This document shows, in pieces, positions 1 to 7,907 of a stretch of 64,000 bases of DNA. This DNA comes from UBA7867 sp964579205. Lineage in GTDB: Bacteria; Bacillota; Clostridia; Christensenellales; UBA1242. Position numbers and translations under genes: made by a program. Each line of letters starts with the position of its first letter. The stretch's first letter is position 1. Location of the stretch: positions 58,221 to 122,220 of the forward strand of contig CAZOFH010000003.1 in the NCBI GenBank assembly GCA_964579205.1, written 5' to 3'. The notes under the pieces were generated by a model. It ran no database searches and was not told the DNA's origin. It saw only the letters and a program-made list of their open reading frames with translations.

Positions 1-400
1 TGAAACTGTCGCTGCGGATTTCTACATACTCGGGCTGGTCGAGAGTCTTTGGCTCGGGGAATTCGCTCGCGTCTTGGCACTGAAAGAACGCCTTGTTGTC
101 GCCGTAGGTCACATCCAGAGTGTTGTCACGCAGGTTAAACTCAATCTGCTCGCTACTGATTTTGCTAGCAAAGTCAGCGAAGAATTTGGCAGGGATGACT
201 GCCACACCTGCGATTTTGACATCGGCGTTGATGACCTTGGTAATAGTCAATTCTAGGTCGGTACAGGTGAGGGTCAATTTTTCCTCTTCAGCGACCATTT
301 TGACACATTCCAAAATTGGGTTGGTCGTGCGCACGGCTGCAGCCTTGACGACTTTGAGGACTGCGTCCGCCAAATCCAAACCTTGACAAGTAAATTTCAT
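1..400 (-). CDS. dnaN: DNA polymerase III beta sliding clamp, N-terminal part (runs off left edge)
   Basis: Encodes the first 133 residues of the ring-shaped processivity clamp that tethers DNA polymerase III to DNA; the full protein is usually about 370 residues, so the rest lies outside the window. Seen: the protein starts MKFTCQGLDLADAVLKVVKA and continues with TTNPILECV and LTLTCTDLELTI, a pattern typical of clamp domain 1. A GAGGTG ribosome site precedes the ATG by 8 bases, and a minus-strand promoter lies at 437-465. dnaN usually sits next to dnaA at oriC; here the gene upstream of it is a divergent membrane protein, so that classical order is broken. The identification is firm although only one third is visible. 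Confidence 0.93.
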   Translation of the reverse strand, partial: MKFTCQGLDLADAVLKVVKAAAVRTTNPILECVKMVAEEEKLTLTCTDLELTITKVINADVKIAGVAVIPAKFFADFASKISSEQIEFNLRDNTLDVTYGDNKAFFQCQDASEFPEPKTLDQPEYVEIRSDSF

Positions 401-436
401 AAGATTACACCTCGATAGTAAAATATTTGCGGGCAT

Positions 437-465
437 ATTGTAGCACAGAAGACAAAAAATTTCAA
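437..465 (-). promoter_or_regulatory. sigma-70 promoter of dnaN
   Basis: On the minus strand TTGAAA, 17 bases, TACAAT, with TGC directly before the -10 (extended -10). It points at dnaN and leaves a leader of about 30 bases. Confidence 0.7.
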
Positions 466-642
466 ATACTTTTGACTAAATTTTGATTTTGAATGTCGCT
501 TTTGCAAAAATAAGACGATTTTTGAAAAATTTTTAAAGAAAACTGCCTTTATTTTTTGTAAATAAATTGATTTTGCTTTACTTTTGGGTGCGATTTTTGA
601 TACAATTACAAAAAGAGGTTTCTTTTTTAGGGGAGGTAAAAA

Positions 643-2142
643 ATGAAATTCAAAACAAGTATCGGCGACGGGGCATTTTTGGGGCTGATGGTGTTTTGCC
701 TTTTGACGCTCGCTATGTACATTTATTGGGTCGTGAGCGCTGTGTGGTGGCCTGCGGTTGCGTTGTCTGCCGTGTTGATTGTGGTGATTGTGCCGATTTA
801 TTTTGGTACAAAATATGTCCTCACTCGCGATAGGCTGAATATTTATTGTGGCGTTTTCTGTCGTACGGTGCCATACAGGAATATTATTTCGGTCACCGAT
901 GCAAACTGCATTACACCAGCATACGCGATGAGTCACAAGAGGATTTGTTTGCGCTATCTCGATGGCGATAATATCAAGGTGACTTATATCAGCCCGACCA
1001 ATCGCGACGCATTCCGTGACGCGCTCAATACTGCTATGCAAAAGTCGATTGCTACGCTAAAATCACAGGGCGACACCAACAACATCGAGGCTATTGAGGC
1101 TGTGGAGGCTATCAAGGTGCGCTTGGCTCAAGAGCACGAAATCTCACGTGCAGAGGAGCGCGCTTTGGCGCAGCAAGAGGATGAGCAGAAAAACAAGGCA
1201 AAAGAGGATTTGGCTCGCGAAATCAAAAAATTGGACGCTATTATCGACGGAAATCTCGCTCCTGAGAGCGTCGTTTTGTCGCAGGAGCAAGAGAATATTA
1301 TTGCTAGTCGTCGTGCTGCTGAAAGGAAACTTTTGGCGAAAGTCCGCAAATTAAAACACAAAAAGGACAAAGCTGAGGCAAAGCAATTACTCATCCAAAA
1401 GCAAGAGGAAGAATTCGCGCGTGAGTTCGATGCTCGCGAGACTGCTCGGGCTGCGCAAAAGGCTGCCAAAGAGGAAAAACCCAAATTGACCGCTGACCAA
1501 AAATTCGCCGAAAATGAGAGAAAAAAGGCGGAAAAATTCAAACAAAAAGAAGAAAAACGCAAGCAAAAAGCGGAAAAACAGGCTTTGGCGAAACAACAGG
1601 AGGACTTTGAGAACGAGAGTGTTTCGATTGAGCCGCAAGAGGAAAAGCAAAAGCCTCAAATCGAAAAAATCAAGTCAAAGAATAAGGACAAAATCAACAC
1701 TGCCAAGCCGAAAAAACAAAAGAATAAACCTGCCACCCCAATATCCCAAGGTGCTAACGAGGCGAGCACGGAGGAGCAGCAGGCAGTAGAGAAAGATGCT
1801 GTGGACGCAAAGGCAAAAAAGAGTGCCGAGGCTGAGGCAAAGAAACTCCAAAAAGAGCAGCGTGTCAATGATAAAAAGGCTGCCAAGGAGCAAAAGGCTA
1901 CCGCTAGACAAGCAGAAAAAGAGCAAAAAATCAATGACAAGCAGTCGACCAAAGCGCAGCGCGCTACTGACAAAAAAGCGGAAAAAGAACAGCGTGCGAG
2001 CAACAAAAAATTTGAAAAAGAAGTAAAAGCGGAGGCGAAAAAACTCAAAAAAGAAGCCGCTGCCGAAGCAAAAGCCGAAAAGAAATCTTCTGCTGAGCAA
2101 CTAGCCAAAAAAGCCGCAAAATCACAGAAAAATGACCAATAG
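643..2142 (+). CDS. membrane protein with PH-like domain and long charged coiled-coil tail
   Basis: A 499-residue protein of unknown function. Seen: two hydrophobic segments at about residues 11-30 and 35-55; then a compact segment to about residue 130 containing VLTRDRLNIYCG and PYRNIISV, which resembles the bacterial PH (YyaB-like) domains that follow two membrane helices; then about 365 residues very rich in Lys, Ala, Glu and Gln that should form a long cytoplasmic coiled coil or alpha-helical rod. A GGGGAGGT ribosome site precedes the ATG. It stands alone, divergent from dnaN. The tail has low-complexity AAA/GAG repeats at DNA level. The PH-like call is from pattern only; the tail suggests scaffold or nucleic-acid binding but gives no clear function. 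Confidence 0.75.
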   Translation: MKFKTSIGDGAFLGLMVFCLLTLAMYIYWVVSAVWWPAVALSAVLIVVIVPIYFGTKYVLTRDRLNIYCGVFCRTVPYRNIISVTDANCITPAYAMSHKRICLRYLDGDNIKVTYISPTNRDAFRDALNTAMQKSIATLKSQGDTNNIEAIEAVEAIKVRLAQEHEISRAEERALAQQEDEQKNKAKEDLAREIKKLDAIIDGNLAPESVVLSQEQENIIASRRAAERKLLAKVRKLKHKKDKAEAKQLLIQKQEEEFAREFDARETARAAQKAAKEEKPKLTADQKFAENERKKAEKFKQKEEKRKQKAEKQALAKQQEDFENESVSIEPQEEKQKPQIEKIKSKNKDKINTAKPKKQKNKPATPISQGANEASTEEQQAVEKDAVDAKAKKSAEAEAKKLQKEQRVNDKKAAKEQKATARQAEKEQKINDKQSTKAQRATDKKAEKEQRASNKKFEKEVKAEAKKLKKEAAAEAKAEKKSSAEQLAKKAAKSQKNDQ

Positions 2143-2427
2143 ATGGTCTTTTTCTTTTCCCTACACTTGCCTTAGCCCTCGATAAAAAACGCCGTTTTAC
2201 CTTGCTTTGTCGCGTGCAGTCTAACACGATAATTTCGCGCCTGTCTAGGCAAAAAACAAGGCGTACCTCGCACCCGCCGCACCCTCTTATAATAAATAAG
2301 AATAGAGCGCCCGCTTTTACTCACTCGCCACCAACATTTTGTAGTGTCCTCTTGTCGGATTTTTTACGCAAAAAATTGGCGAAAAATTTAAAAAGAAAAA
2401 AATGTGGAAAAATTTTTCTAAAAATAG
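2143..2427. other. intergenic stretch before the retroelement
   Basis: About 285 bases with no credible gene. An open frame extends leftward in phase with the reverse transcriptase to 2202, but it has no ribosome site and lies upstream of the promoter at 2428-2456, so I regard it as untranslated. Confidence 0.6.
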
Positions 2428-2456
2428 TTGACAAATTCGCAAAAATGTTGCATAAT
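2428..2456 (+). promoter_or_regulatory. promoter of the retroelement reverse transcriptase (probably leaderless mRNA)
   Basis: TTGACA, 17 bases, CATAAT. The -10 ends 6 bases before the ATG at 2463, so transcription should start at or next to the start codon, and there is no Shine-Dalgarno sequence. A leaderless transcript is the simplest reading. Confidence 0.7.
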
Positions 2457-2462
2457 TGGGGT

Positions 2463-3617
2463 ATGATAAAAGATAAGTTTGAAGACGTCTTTTCTCTAAA
2501 AAATTTGTATGAGGCGCATATTCGGGGTAGGCGGGCGAAACGGAGCAAGCGGCCGATTGTGGTGTATGAGCAGGGGCTACTCCACAATCTGCAGATTATG
2601 CTCGATGAGGTGCTGTCGGGCAAGTACAGGGTCAAAAAATATCACGATTTTGCCGTTTACGAGCCGAAAAAACGCCAAATACAGACGCTTTTGTATCGCG
2701 ACAGAATTATTCAGCACGTTTTGTGCGACCACTTGATCGCGCCGTATTTTACCCAGCGCGCCGTCATTGATAATGGCGTTTGTCAGGTCGGCAAGGGGAC
2801 GCATTTTACCCTCAATCGCCTAGTCGCCAACGCTCGCAAACTCGTCCTCCGCGAGGGCACAGCTGATTTGTATGTGCTAAAATGCGATATTTTGAAGTAT
2901 TTTCCCAGCATTCCGCACGCCCAACTCAAGCGCCAAGTTTTGCATCATATCGAGGACAAGCGCTTGCGCGATTTTGTGGAAATGGTCATCGATAGTTATC
3001 ACACTGCGCCGAGATATCTCATCGAGCACGGCATTCCGCTGGTCGAGCCGTGCGGCCCGCACCCGTACAATCCTAGCCTAGTCACCACGGGGCGAGGATT
3101 GCCTATAGGCAATCAGACGAGCCAAGTTTTTGGGATGTTTTACCTCGACCCGCTAGACAGATTTATCAAGGAGCAGTTGCGCGTCAAATGCTATTCGCGG
3201 TATATGGATGACTTTATCCTCATTCATCCAGACAAGCAGTTTTTACGGCAGGCGTTGGTCAAAATCAAAGAATTTTTGGACACGCTCGGGCTACAACTCA
3301 ACGAAAAAACGAAGATTTTTCCGCTCAAAACGGGCGTCACATATCTAGGTTTTCGGCTGTATTTTTACCCGTCGGGCAAGGTTGTGCGACGCGTCGTGCC
3401 AAAGACGGTCAAGCGCTTTGTGTCGCGTGCAAAACTGATAAATTACGCATTTGCGCACGGACTAATCAAGGTGCCACGCGTGCAATCGATGCTGTCCGCT
3501 TATCACGGTCATCTCAAGCACGGTAATTGCAGAACTCTGGAATTGCGGCTCTTCAAACTGATAAAAATCAATGAAATTTATTCTCAACAAAAGGCTATTC
3601 AAAATGGAATCAACTGA
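2463..3617 (+). CDS. diversity-generating-retroelement reverse transcriptase
   Basis: Makes cDNA from the template repeat RNA, with errors at adenines, for mutagenic homing into a target gene. Seen in 384 residues: N-terminus with the LYEAHIRGRRAKR segment common to this RT group; an LKCDILKYFPSIPH motif carrying the first catalytic Asp; GLPIGNQTSQ, where the SQ ending (instead of the QGxxxSP of group II intron RTs) marks DGR-type enzymes; catalytic YMDD at residues 247-250; and LGFRLYFYPSG. No maturase or endonuclease domain. The length fits the family. The start at 2463 is chosen because upstream in-frame sequence lies ahead of the promoter. The avd gene overlaps its end by 14 bases. Retron RTs are the alternative, but the neighbouring Avd and the A-rich template repeat favour a DGR. 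Confidence 0.9.
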   Translation: MIKDKFEDVFSLKNLYEAHIRGRRAKRSKRPIVVYEQGLLHNLQIMLDEVLSGKYRVKKYHDFAVYEPKKRQIQTLLYRDRIIQHVLCDHLIAPYFTQRAVIDNGVCQVGKGTHFTLNRLVANARKLVLREGTADLYVLKCDILKYFPSIPHAQLKRQVLHHIEDKRLRDFVEMVIDSYHTAPRYLIEHGIPLVEPCGPHPYNPSLVTTGRGLPIGNQTSQVFGMFYLDPLDRFIKEQLRVKCYSRYMDDFILIHPDKQFLRQALVKIKEFLDTLGLQLNEKTKIFPLKTGVTYLGFRLYFYPSGKVVRRVVPKTVKRFVSRAKLINYAFAHGLIKVPRVQSMLSAYHGHLKHGNCRTLELRLFKLIKINEIYSQQKAIQNGIN

Positions 3618-4116
3618 TGATGAACTCAATTTAGACATTACAAAAGATGCGCTCAGGGTGGTGGCGCGAAAGCCGTTTGTCTTGGAGAGTATCGACCCAA
3701 ACAAGGATAAAGAAAAGGAAATGGAGGTTTTTACTGCGGCTAAAAAACTTTCTGAATATATCTTTGTGGTTACCCAAAATGCGCCGTCAAAATTTCGCTG
3801 GTCGATTGTGACGCGCCTGCAAAATACTAGCGTCGAGATTATCGAGGCGCTGTATCTCGCGAATTTCGAGCGCGGCAACGAGCGGCTGAAATTTCAAAAA
3901 ACTGCAGGGACCAAGTTGCGCCTGCTCGACCATTATGCCGAGGTGGGGTACAAACTCAAACTTTTTCCGTTCAGACGCCTCGGTGTGATAACTAGGTATA
4001 TCGTCGTCGTCCGCAACTTGCTAGCGGGCTGGACAAAGAGCACTCAGCGATATGAAAAATTGGCTGAGGAGAAATCTCGAGCATCTACCCAAGACGACGC
4101 GGCGAACGATAATTGA
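3604..4116 (+). CDS. avd: Avd-like four-helix bundle protein of the retroelement
   Basis: A 170-residue protein of the Avd / four-helix-bundle family, which binds the DGR reverse transcriptase and template RNA and is needed for mutagenic homing. Seen: the family pattern of PSKFRWSIVTRL, then ALYLANFERG, then LRLLDHYAEVGYKL and a last helix ending in VVRNLLAGWTKS. Residues 1-40 and the last 20 lie outside the bundle; known Avd proteins are often near 110-130 residues, so this one is long. The ATG at 3604 lies inside the RT gene, 9 bases after AAAGG, and the 14-base overlap implies translational coupling. An in-frame start at 3571 is possible but less well placed. Confidence 0.85.
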   Translation: MESTDDELNLDITKDALRVVARKPFVLESIDPNKDKEKEMEVFTAAKKLSEYIFVVTQNAPSKFRWSIVTRLQNTSVEIIEALYLANFERGNERLKFQKTAGTKLRLLDHYAEVGYKLKLFPFRRLGVITRYIVVVRNLLAGWTKSTQRYEKLAEEKSRASTQDDAANDN

Positions 4117-4299
4117 TTTTGCTGTCATTCGGGTGTTAGAGAGAAGTGGCAAAAACAAAAAAGGACCCACCATATCGCAGGCAAAAAGGAAAATCTTCTG
4201 CATATTCGCCGTCTTGCTGCTAGTGAGTCGAAATTTGCGCCCGAGACTCGCTCGCTACGTCAGGACTCGGACCCCTTCATCCACCTCCGTGACTTCTGC

Positions 4300-4374
4300 A
4301 CAGCAGTCCTTGGATATGCTGAATACTGGTCGTGTTGCCGCAGCGCGATTTTTTGCGCTATGTTCCGCAGCAAT
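4300..4374 (-). other. inverted repeat next to the template repeat
   Basis: Downstream of the TR (minus-strand sense), TTGCTGCGG and CTGCGGCAA can pair as a 9-bp stem with two G-T wobbles; an inner AGCGC/GCGCT pair encloses an A-rich loop. Hairpins near the homing site occur in some DGRs. A role here is inference. Confidence 0.4.
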
Positions 4375-4550
4375 TAGGGGGTGAAGCGAGGGGCGTACCG
4401 CTTGGCTATTGTTTACATTATTGTTATTATAAGAGGAACCTGAGGGGTTGAGATTTTAGCTATTATTTGCATTATTATTGTTCGCAGAGCGCCCCCACGT
4501 GTAAACATAAGCAGTCACAAACACAAAGTCCGTAGCCCTAAACGGCCGCT
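4375..4550 (-). repeat. DGR template repeat (TR), A-rich, on the strand opposite to the RT
   Basis: Read on the minus strand, this conceptual frame spells YVYTWGRSA, an Asn-rich stretch, NLNPSGSSY, a second Asn-rich stretch, then AVRPSLHPL. That is the C-terminal pattern of DGR target proteins with a C-type-lectin fold. About 14 of 30 codons (roughly 4402-4483) are AAC or AAT, the signature of adenine-targeted templates. The frame has an in-frame TAA just after the first Asn block and no start codon, so it is not a gene; in a variable repeat those adenines would be mutated. It is convergent with RT and avd. Boundaries are estimates, since they need the matching variable repeat, which I do not see in this window. 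Confidence 0.8.
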
Positions 4551-4803
4551 CTCGCAAAACAAAATACAGTTTTGGGTAGGCGGTCGTTCGCTAATATTTT
4601 ATTCCTTTTTGCGTCTCTCGTCAACTGCTTTTTGTTACTTTCCGTGGCTCGTATGTCAAAATTTTTCGGTTAAATTGGCTTTTGTGTGGGCGTCGGCTCG
4701 CTAATATTTTTTTATAATTTTTCGCTACTATCGGATTGCTCAAGAATTGGCAAATTTTTTGCGGTCGACTATTAGATAGGTAGCAAGACACAAAAGCGAA
4801 ACA
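4551..4803. other. intergenic stretch between template repeat and glnS terminator
   Basis: No gene seen. The template-repeat frame continues a short way (ERPFRATDF) before a stop. Two imperfect direct copies of TCGCTAATATTTT occur near 4587 and 4700. Confidence 0.5.
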
Positions 4804-4831
4804 AAAAGAAGACCTTGCGAGGTCTTCTTTT
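4804..4831 (-). terminator. bidirectional rho-independent terminator of glnS
   Basis: Perfect 12-bp stem AAAAGAAGACCT / AGGTCTTCTTTT with a TGCG loop; the minus-strand U run follows the stem just after the glnS stop codon. Confidence 0.9.
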
Positions 4832-4836
4832 GATAA

Positions 4837-6522
4837 TTATTTGTTAAAAGAATCCTTGAGTCCGATAGTTTTGTTAAAAACTAGGCGGTCAGCAGTACTG
4901 TCCTTGTCGACGCAGTAGTAGCCTTTACGGACGAATTGGAACACGCGCCCCACTTCAGCACCCAGCACAAAATTTTCTGCCAGCGCCTCCGTTTCGGTGA
5001 GCGATTGCGGGTCAAAAATCTCGTCAATCGTCGTGCCGTTAGCCAACGCCTTGGCTGGCTCGAGGTATTCCATTTTTGTTAAATTGCCGATTTCGCGAAT
5101 AGTCACGCGAGTAAAATTACCCTCGGCAACAAAGTGAATGGTACCCTTGACCTTGATGCCGCTGTTGTCGCAGCCGCTGCGAGTCTCAGGCAAGTACTCG
5201 CACTCGAGATAGTCGATTTCGCCATTCTCTTTGTACACCACATTGTTGCACTTGATGACGTACGCGTTTTTGAGGCGAACCAGCCCGCCCAAGACGAGGC
5301 GGTTGTATTTCGCTGGTGGGTTGAGGCTGAAGTCCTCTTTTTCGATATAAACTACGCGCCCGAATTGACTCTCGTGAGTGGTTTTCGGCTCGGCGTTCGG
5401 ATTATTTTCTACCGCAATCGTCTCGTTTGCACCCTCGTAATTTGTGATTACCACTTTGAGCGGGTCGAGTACAACCATTGCACGGTCGGCTGTGCGGTTG
5501 AGTTCTTCACGAATGTAATAATTTAGGTTTGAGATGGGCAGCACGGTGACCGCTTTTGTGACTCCGTTGTTCATCACGAAATTTTTGACCGCCGCGGCAG
5601 GGATACCCCTTCGCTTCATTCCCACAATCGTGTACAATCTCGGGTCGTCCCAGCCCATTACTTTGCCACTGTTGACCAGTTGTTTGAGGTAGCGTTTTCC
5701 CAAAAGGACATTTTCGATAGCCAATGCCGCGAATTCAATTTGGCGAGGCTTGTATTGCAGGTCTGGGAAGCAATTATCCACTATCCAATTATACAGTGGG
5801 CGGTGGTCTTCAAAAGAAATGTCGCACATACTGAATGTGATGCCCTCGAGTGCGTCCTCAATCGGGTGGGCAAAATCATACATCGGATAAATGCACCATT
5901 TATCGCCCGTCTTGTAATGCGGTGTGTGCATAATTCGGTAAATAATCGGGTCACGCATATTCATATTTGGGCTCGCCATATCGATTTTTAGACGCAGAGT
6001 CATACTGCCGTCAGGGTGGATGCCTGCACGCATTTCCTCAAAAAGTCGCAAATTCTCCTCAATCGGTCTGTCGCGATATGGGCTGTTTTGCCCAGCAGTT
6101 TTGAGGTCGCCACGGGTAGCAAAAACCTCGTCCGCCGTCAATTCGCAAGCGAATGCCTTGCCCTCTTTTATCAGAGTTTTGGCAATTTCGTAAAACTTCT
6201 CAAAATACGCCTCACTCGAATAAATCACATTTTTTGGGGTGTAGCCCAGCCACCGCAAATCCTCGAGATAACTATCTGCAAAATCGCCGTCTTCCTTTGT
6301 AGGATTTGTGTCGTCCATTCTAAGGTTTGTGTAGCCGCCGAATTTTTTTGCCATTTCAAAATCCAGTGTCCAAGCCTTGCAGTGTCCAATGTGCCAGTAG
6401 CCGCTCGGCTCAGGCGGGCAGCGGGTGATGACCTCGACCTGCTTGCCTGAGCGCAAATCCTCGATGATTGCCTCCTCGATAAAATTGGTCGGTGTAATAT
6501 TGTCCAAAATTTCTTTGTTCAT
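4837..6522 (-). CDS. glnS: glutamine--tRNA ligase
   Basis: Charges tRNA-Gln with glutamine using ATP, in the cytoplasm. Seen in 561 residues: class I HIGH motif at residues 44-47 inside PPEPSGYWHIGH; the Gln/Glu-specific NLRMDDTNP motif; the second signature as LGKRYLKQLV, in the place of the KMSKS loop; GWDDPRLYTIVGMKRRG, which marks GlnRS rather than GluRS; and a C-terminal anticodon-binding beta-barrel region. AAGGAG lies 7 bases before the start. Length matches the family. Many Bacillota make Gln-tRNA by amidation with GatCAB instead, so this gene is a useful lineage marker or a sign of old transfer. A strong terminator follows at 4804-4831. Confidence 0.96.
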   Translation of the reverse strand: MNKEILDNITPTNFIEEAIIEDLRSGKQVEVITRCPPEPSGYWHIGHCKAWTLDFEMAKKFGGYTNLRMDDTNPTKEDGDFADSYLEDLRWLGYTPKNVIYSSEAYFEKFYEIAKTLIKEGKAFACELTADEVFATRGDLKTAGQNSPYRDRPIEENLRLFEEMRAGIHPDGSMTLRLKIDMASPNMNMRDPIIYRIMHTPHYKTGDKWCIYPMYDFAHPIEDALEGITFSMCDISFEDHRPLYNWIVDNCFPDLQYKPRQIEFAALAIENVLLGKRYLKQLVNSGKVMGWDDPRLYTIVGMKRRGIPAAAVKNFVMNNGVTKAVTVLPISNLNYYIREELNRTADRAMVVLDPLKVVITNYEGANETIAVENNPNAEPKTTHESQFGRVVYIEKEDFSLNPPAKYNRLVLGGLVRLKNAYVIKCNNVVYKENGEIDYLECEYLPETRSGCDNSGIKVKGTIHFVAEGNFTRVTIREIGNLTKMEYLEPAKALANGTTIDEIFDPQSLTETEALAENFVLGAEVGRVFQFVRKGYYCVDKDSTADRLVFNKTIGLKDSFNK

Positions 6523-6943
6523 TTTTTACTCCTTTTGATTAATGTAGTAATATGCCTCTGCCGCTCATCGCGCATAATTCCACCGCGTCGCTCGCCGCAA
6601 ATGTCAGTTCTCGCTTGAGTTGGATGCTTTCGTATCATTTTTTTGTGTCATATTTACCACATTTATATAACATTTGTAACACTTTTTACAGCGTATACAT
6701 TACATTTATACAACTTATATTATATAACAAAAATATAAAATTTTCAATAGTTTTGCCTAGAAAGATTGTTTTATTTGGAGTTTGCCGATTTTAGCGCTAT
6801 TTTTTTGATTTTTTATTAATTTTTGCTTATTTTTTGGAATTAAATTAATTGCTTTGATTTTTTTGATTGTAGTTTGATTTTTTAGGTATTTTTTTGCTGT
6901 TTGTTTTATTAATTATTTGCTAATATTTTTTGAATTATTTTTG
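6523..6943. other. AT-rich intergenic stretch between glnS and the SdpI-family gene
   Basis: Divergent intergenic DNA with long T/A runs. I looked for a T-box in front of glnS and saw no AGGGTGGNACCGCG element. No gene is supported. Confidence 0.5.
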
Positions 6944-6972
6944 TTGACAAAAAATCTATGCGAGAATATAAT
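6944..6972 (+). promoter_or_regulatory. consensus sigma-70 promoter of the SdpI-family gene
   Basis: TTGACA, exactly 17 bases, TATAAT: both hexamers perfect. The predicted start is near 6979, giving a leader of about 130 bases. Confidence 0.85.
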
Positions 6973-7032
6973 TATTGAGAAGAAAGACGGCGGCGTTTTT
7001 TGGTTTTGCCACCCTCTCTCGATTTCCTTGAT

Positions 7033-7074
7033 AATCAAAATTTGTCCTAGATAACTGGCGGGACAAGTTTGATT
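7033..7074 (+). promoter_or_regulatory. stable hairpin in the leader of the SdpI-family mRNA
   Basis: AATCAAA and TTGTCC pair with GGACAA and TTTGATT around a 13-base loop, ending about 35 bases before the start codon. The bases after it (TTATATTT) are U-rich but not a clean run. It could be an attenuator or an mRNA-stability stem. Confidence 0.4.
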
Positions 7075-7108
7075 TTATATTTACCCAAAAGGATAATAGG
7101 AGGTAAAA

Positions 7109-7828
7109 ATGATGGACAAAAAGACTCTTTTGATGCAAATCGGGTGCGTGATTTTGTGGCTGGTGGGCATCGTTTATGTGATTTTGGTCAGCCTACTTGT
7201 CAGCCCTGTCGCAATGCATATCAATGCGTTCGGCATCGTGGACGGCGTCGGCTCGGCATTGTGGCTGCTGCCGATGGGGATATTACTCATCGTACTGGCA
7301 ATAGGGCTATTTATCTATAATTTTGCCAAAAAGGACGGCAAAAATCGCGACATTCTCAACTGTTATTTGCTGGCTCTCGGCGTGTTTATCGCGATAATCG
7401 CGTGGGTGTATTACGCAATCGCTGCGGGCGGCTACAGTTTGGGCGATGAACTGAATTTTAGCATCGCAATGGCGATTTTGATACCGCTCGGCGCGCTAAT
7501 TATCTTGCTCGGCAACCTTGCACCGCGATTGCAGCCCAATTCTTGGCTCGGCTTTAGGATTGGCAAAAATCTCGACGACCCTGCCGTTTGGCAAAAAACT
7601 CAACGAATAGGCGGACTAACAGCAATGATTTGCGGCGCTGTCGTGATTTTGAGCGCGATAATTTTCGGGCTCTTGGGGCTGGATATTGGGGCAATGGTCG
7701 CACTTATCATCTGCCTAATCGCCCTTGTTTGCGTTCCTCTCATCATTATGCGCAAGGACTTGGTTTTTCGCAAAGACTCACCCGACACTCCATCAGACAA
7801 AAATTCCGAAGAGCAAGCAAGCAAGTAA
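7109..7828 (+). CDS. SdpI family membrane protein
   Basis: A 239-residue polytopic membrane protein. SdpI of Bacillus is the immunity and signal-transducing partner of the SdpC killing peptide; many family members have unknown roles. Seen: hydrophobic helices near residues 10-35, 48-70, 85-108, 122-142, 172-195 and 199-212; and the family-specific loop PNSWLGFRIGKNLDDPAVW with QKTQRIGGL, matching the SdpI pattern of a short G-R-T/I loop followed by W..T.R..G. A hydrophilic tail rich in Asp, Ser and Lys ends the protein. AGGAGG precedes two adjacent ATG codons. It lies 80 bases before a probable toxin-immunity cluster, which fits an immunity-like or envelope role, but this is only context. Confidence 0.8.
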   Translation: MMDKKTLLMQIGCVILWLVGIVYVILVSLLVSPVAMHINAFGIVDGVGSALWLLPMGILLIVLAIGLFIYNFAKKDGKNRDILNCYLLALGVFIAIIAWVYYAIAAGGYSLGDELNFSIAMAILIPLGALIILLGNLAPRLQPNSWLGFRIGKNLDDPAVWQKTQRIGGLTAMICGAVVILSAIIFGLLGLDIGAMVALIICLIALVCVPLIIMRKDLVFRKDSPDTPSDKNSEEQASK

Positions 7829-7907
7829 TTTTTTCTGCGTTATTGATACAAACTAGCAATAATTTTTTTTGCAACTATGTTGTTGAAATGTTGTAAAGGA
7901 GAAAATT

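Noticed and set aside
397..1041. Minus-strand 214-codon frame over the PH-like gene
   Set aside because: It overlaps both the dnaN control region and a well-supported plus-strand gene with a strong ribosome site; composition is antisense-like.
1128..2108. Several long minus-strand frames opposite the Lys/Glu-rich tail
   Set aside because: Antisense of Lys/Glu/Ala codons yields Phe/Leu/Ser-rich shadows; no ribosome sites.
2202..2462. Upstream in-frame extension of the reverse transcriptase (87 codons)
   Set aside because: It lies ahead of the promoter at 2428-2456, has no ribosome site, and the family's N-terminus begins at 2463.
4375..4550. Reading the template repeat as a broken target gene
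   Set aside because: It has no start codon, an in-frame TAA among the adenine-rich codons, and far more Asn codons than a selected variable repeat; it fits a non-coding template better, although an old variable-repeat remnant is not fully excluded.
6523..6720. Possible T-box leader for glnS
   Set aside because: A GGTGGAA-like string is present, but the conserved T-box core and the antiterminator/terminator pair are missing.
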